Below, one piece after another: positions 62,356 through 64,000 of a stretch of 64,000 nucleotides of DNA. A program made the translations under genes and the position numbers. The DNA is from an uncultured Prevotellaceae bacterium. Its GTDB lineage: Bacteria; Bacteroidota; Bacteroidia; Bacteroidales; Bacteroidaceae. The first letter of the stretch is position 1. Each line of letters starts with the position of its first letter. The notes beneath the pieces are model-generated. The model had not been told where the DNA came from and made no database searches. It was given only the letters and a program-made list of their open reading frames with translations. The stretch covers positions 62,001 to 126,000 of the forward strand of contig CALDLA010000172.1 of the NCBI GenBank assembly GCA_937898415.1. The letters run 5' to 3'.

Positions 62356-63562
62356 CAGAGAAACAGCCGATGTGCTGGTCATGTTGAAGAGCAACGCCAA
62401 GACATTGCTGGAAGACAATATTCTGCGCTTCTGGCTTGATAGGATGCAAGACCGTGAACATGGCGGCTTTTACGGACGTATGGACGGCAACGACCGCCTT
62501 GATCCGCAAGCCGACAAAGGTTGTGTGCTCAACGCTCGTATTCTCTGGTCTTTCTCTGCTGCCTATCGGGTGTTGCGCCATCCACAGTATCTTGAGGCAG
62601 CTACCCGTGCCAAGGACTATATCTTGGAGCATTTCATCGACCGTACACAGGGTGGTGCCTATTGGTCACTGGACTATCAGGGTCATCCGAAGGATACCAA
62701 GAAACAGTTCTATGCCTTAGGCTTTATGATTTATGGTCTCAGTGAGTATGTCCGTGCTACTGGTGACCAGGAAGCCCTCGCGGAGGCTGTCCGTCTGTTT
62801 GAGTGTGTTGAGCAGCATGCCTACGACCATGAATATGGCGGATATATTGAAGCCACTACCCGCGACTGGCAGCCCATCGGCGATATGCGACTCTCGGAAC
62901 TGGACGCCAACTACCCTAAATCGCAGAATACCCATCTCCATATCCTGGAGCCATATACCAATCTTTACCGTGTATGGAAAGACCCGAGGTTGGAACGGGC
63001 GCTATCTCGGCTGATAGACGTATTTTTGGGTAAGATACTGAATCCCGTGACCCATCATCTGGATCTCTTTTTCGAGAACGACTGGACACGGGGTGCCGGG
63101 CAAGGGGAAAGCTATGGACATGACATTGAGGCCTCATGGCTCCTCCATGAGGCAGCACTGGTCTTAGACAATCCTTATATAATAAAAAAGGTGGAACCCG
63201 CTGTCGTGGCTATTGCCCATGCCTCAGAAGAAGGTCTGCTGCCTGCAGGAGCCATGATTCATGAACGGAATCCCGGCACTGGCTACAGGGATGCCGATTT
63301 GCATTGGTGGGTGCAGGCTGAGACTGTGGTGGGGTTCCTGAATATCTATCAGCATTTCCATGATGAAGCAGCACTCGACAAGGCGCTGCGCTGTTACCAA
63401 TACATCACTAATCAGCTCGTTGACCACGAAAGGGGAGAATGGTATTGGAGTCGACGGGAGGATGGAAGCATCAACCGCGACGACGACAAGGCGGGCTTCT
63501 GGAAGTGCCCTTATCACAACAGCCGTATGTGTTTGGAGATATTGGAACGAAAAAAACGCTGA
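62342..63562 (+). CDS. Cellobiose/mannobiose 2-epimerase
   Basis: 406 residues from the ATG at 62342 (or 404 from 62348). It belongs to the (alpha/alpha)6-barrel N-acylglucosamine 2-epimerase superfamily: GGFYGRMDGNDRLDPQADKGCVLNARILWSFSAAYR, KQFYALGFMIYGLSEY, NTHLHILEPYTNLYR, GHDIEASWLLHEA and FWKCPYHNSRMC, with the conserved catalytic His residues. It converts mannobiose to mannosyl-glucose, the substrate of GH130. It ends the run from hflX, and a terminator overlaps its stop codon. Confidence 0.92.
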   Translation: MAMLSRETADVLVMLKSNAKTLLEDNILRFWLDRMQDREHGGFYGRMDGNDRLDPQADKGCVLNARILWSFSAAYRVLRHPQYLEAATRAKDYILEHFIDRTQGGAYWSLDYQGHPKDTKKQFYALGFMIYGLSEYVRATGDQEALAEAVRLFECVEQHAYDHEYGGYIEATTRDWQPIGDMRLSELDANYPKSQNTHLHILEPYTNLYRVWKDPRLERALSRLIDVFLGKILNPVTHHLDLFFENDWTRGAGQGESYGHDIEASWLLHEAALVLDNPYIIKKVEPAVVAIAHASEEGLLPAGAMIHERNPGTGYRDADLHWWVQAETVVGFLNIYQHFHDEAALDKALRCYQYITNQLVDHERGEWYWSRREDGSINRDDDKAGFWKCPYHNSRMCLEILERKKR

Positions 63563-63587
63563 AACTTTTTGCGTTTTCGGCTTTTTT
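63558..63587 (+). terminator. Terminator of the mannan gene run
   Basis: GCTGAAAC (63558-63565) pairs with GTTTTCGGC (63573-63581) with one wobble and one bulge, and is followed by six T. It overlaps the TGA of the epimerase gene. Confidence 0.7.
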
Positions 63588-63590
63588 ATG

Positions 63591-63598
63591 TACTTTTG
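63591..63598 (+). promoter_or_regulatory. Fumarase gene -7 box
   Basis: TACTTTTG fits TAnnTTTG, 30 bp before the ATG at 63629. Confidence 0.65.
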
Positions 63599-63628
63599 TA
63601 CCCAATAAAACTAATATAACCGATAATT

Positions 63629-64000
63629 ATGGCAAACGTAGTAGATTTCAAGTACGCCCCGATGTTCCAGTTGGGCGAAGACAAAACCGAGTACAGACTG
63701 CTGACGAAGGAAGGCGTAAGCACTGCCGACTTTGAAGGTAAGGAAATAGTAAAGGTGACGAAAGAGGCACTGACACTGCTGGCACAACAGGCCTTCCACG
63801 ATGTGGAATTCATGCTGCGCCGAGAGCATAACCTGCAGGTAGCCAAGATTCTAACCGACCCTGAGGCCTCTGAGAACGACAAGTATGTGGCACTGCAGTT
63901 CCTGCGCAATGCCGAGGTGGCCTGCAAGGGCATCCTGCCTTTCTGTCAGGATACGGGTACGGCCATTATCCATGGTGAGAAAGGTCAGCAGGTGTGGACG
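63629..64000 (+). CDS. Fumarate hydratase class I, 5' part
   Basis: The ATG at 63629 opens a frame that runs off the right edge after 124 codons; the full class I enzyme is about 540 residues. The N-terminus MANVVDFKYAPMFQLGEDKTEYRLLT and the later ACKGILPFCQDTGTAIIHGEKGQ match iron-sulfur fumarases; the Cys in LPFCQDTGT is the first cluster ligand. It interconverts fumarate and malate, as in the reductive succinate pathway of Prevotella. It has its own promoter after the terminator of the mannan run. Confidence 0.92.
   Translation, partial: MANVVDFKYAPMFQLGEDKTEYRLLTKEGVSTADFEGKEIVKVTKEALTLLAQQAFHDVEFMLRREHNLQVAKILTDPEASENDKYVALQFLRNAEVACKGILPFCQDTGTAIIHGEKGQQVWT

Noticed and set aside
1..64000. 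CRISPR arrays, tRNA or rRNA genes, insertion sequences, prophage or integrase genes
   Set aside because: Reading both strands, I found no spaced repeat array, no cloverleaf or rRNA-like segment and no transposase or integrase motif.

Overview
The window reads as chromosome of a plant-fibre-degrading Bacteroidetes of the Prevotella type (rumen or gut Prevotella, Segatella or Xylanibacter are the nearest fits). The reasons are promoters with TAnnTTTG -7 boxes and no Shine-Dalgarno pattern, a 1.3-kb-class hybrid two-component regulator, type III glutamine synthetase, LL-diaminopimelate aminotransferase, many secreted glycoside hydrolases, and C-terminal sorting-like tails on secreted proteins. 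No rRNA, tRNA, CRISPR, insertion sequence or prophage was seen. There is also no SusC/SusD pair in the window.

Layout. 1-2252: a two-gene pectin module (3' part of an esterase/SGNH fusion, then a GH28 pectinase). 2253-2703: non-coding, with tandem and palindromic repeats. 2704-5192: glnK-amtB-outer-membrane-protein operon on the minus strand. 5394-9320: hybrid two-component regulator. 9512-29046: a locus of arabinofuranosidases (GH43, two GH127/GH146-type enzymes), a prolyl-type S9 peptidase, two DUF6055 HExGH proteins, CotH, a DUF4859 repeat protein and a CE1-type esterase. I read it as possibly directed at arabinosylated plant cell-wall glycoprotein. 29137-31189: dapF-dapL. 31408-32771: alkD plus a uracil-DNA-glycosylase-family gene. 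32852-38698: gltB-gltD. 39002-48262: an operon of a second ammonium transporter followed by glutamine-amide users (pyrG, purF-type, carA, a half-length carB, asnB). 48789-51005: glutamine synthetase III. 51015-52781: PL11 rhamnogalacturonan lyase. 52890-63562: a tight co-directional run hflX, DUF4954, M16 peptidase, then a complete mannan set (GH26-GH5, GH130, 2-epimerase). 63629-end: 5' part of class I fumarase.

The strongest unexpected signal is regulatory. Five promoters (glnK, dapF, gltB, amt2, glnA) carry the same upstream array of 13-bp dyads, consensus TTACAAARTGTCA. In all five, the centre of the nearest dyad is exactly 72.5 bp from the centre of the -7 box. Further dyads follow about 31-33 and/or 42-43 bp and then 73-74 bp beyond it. 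The divergent gltB and amt2 promoters share one array, read from either end. A second conserved element lies just upstream of the -33 box. This looks like the operator system of a nitrogen-assimilation regulon whose regulator is not in the window.

The second unusual signal is a dispersed family of 7-bp tandem repeats (consensus near TTMACYM) at seven places. Two arrays lie in-frame inside the hybrid regulator, two inside carA, two just before the C-terminal tails of secreted proteins, and one forms the whole amtB-omp spacer. Because 7 is not a multiple of 3, gain or loss of one unit inside a gene shifts the frame.
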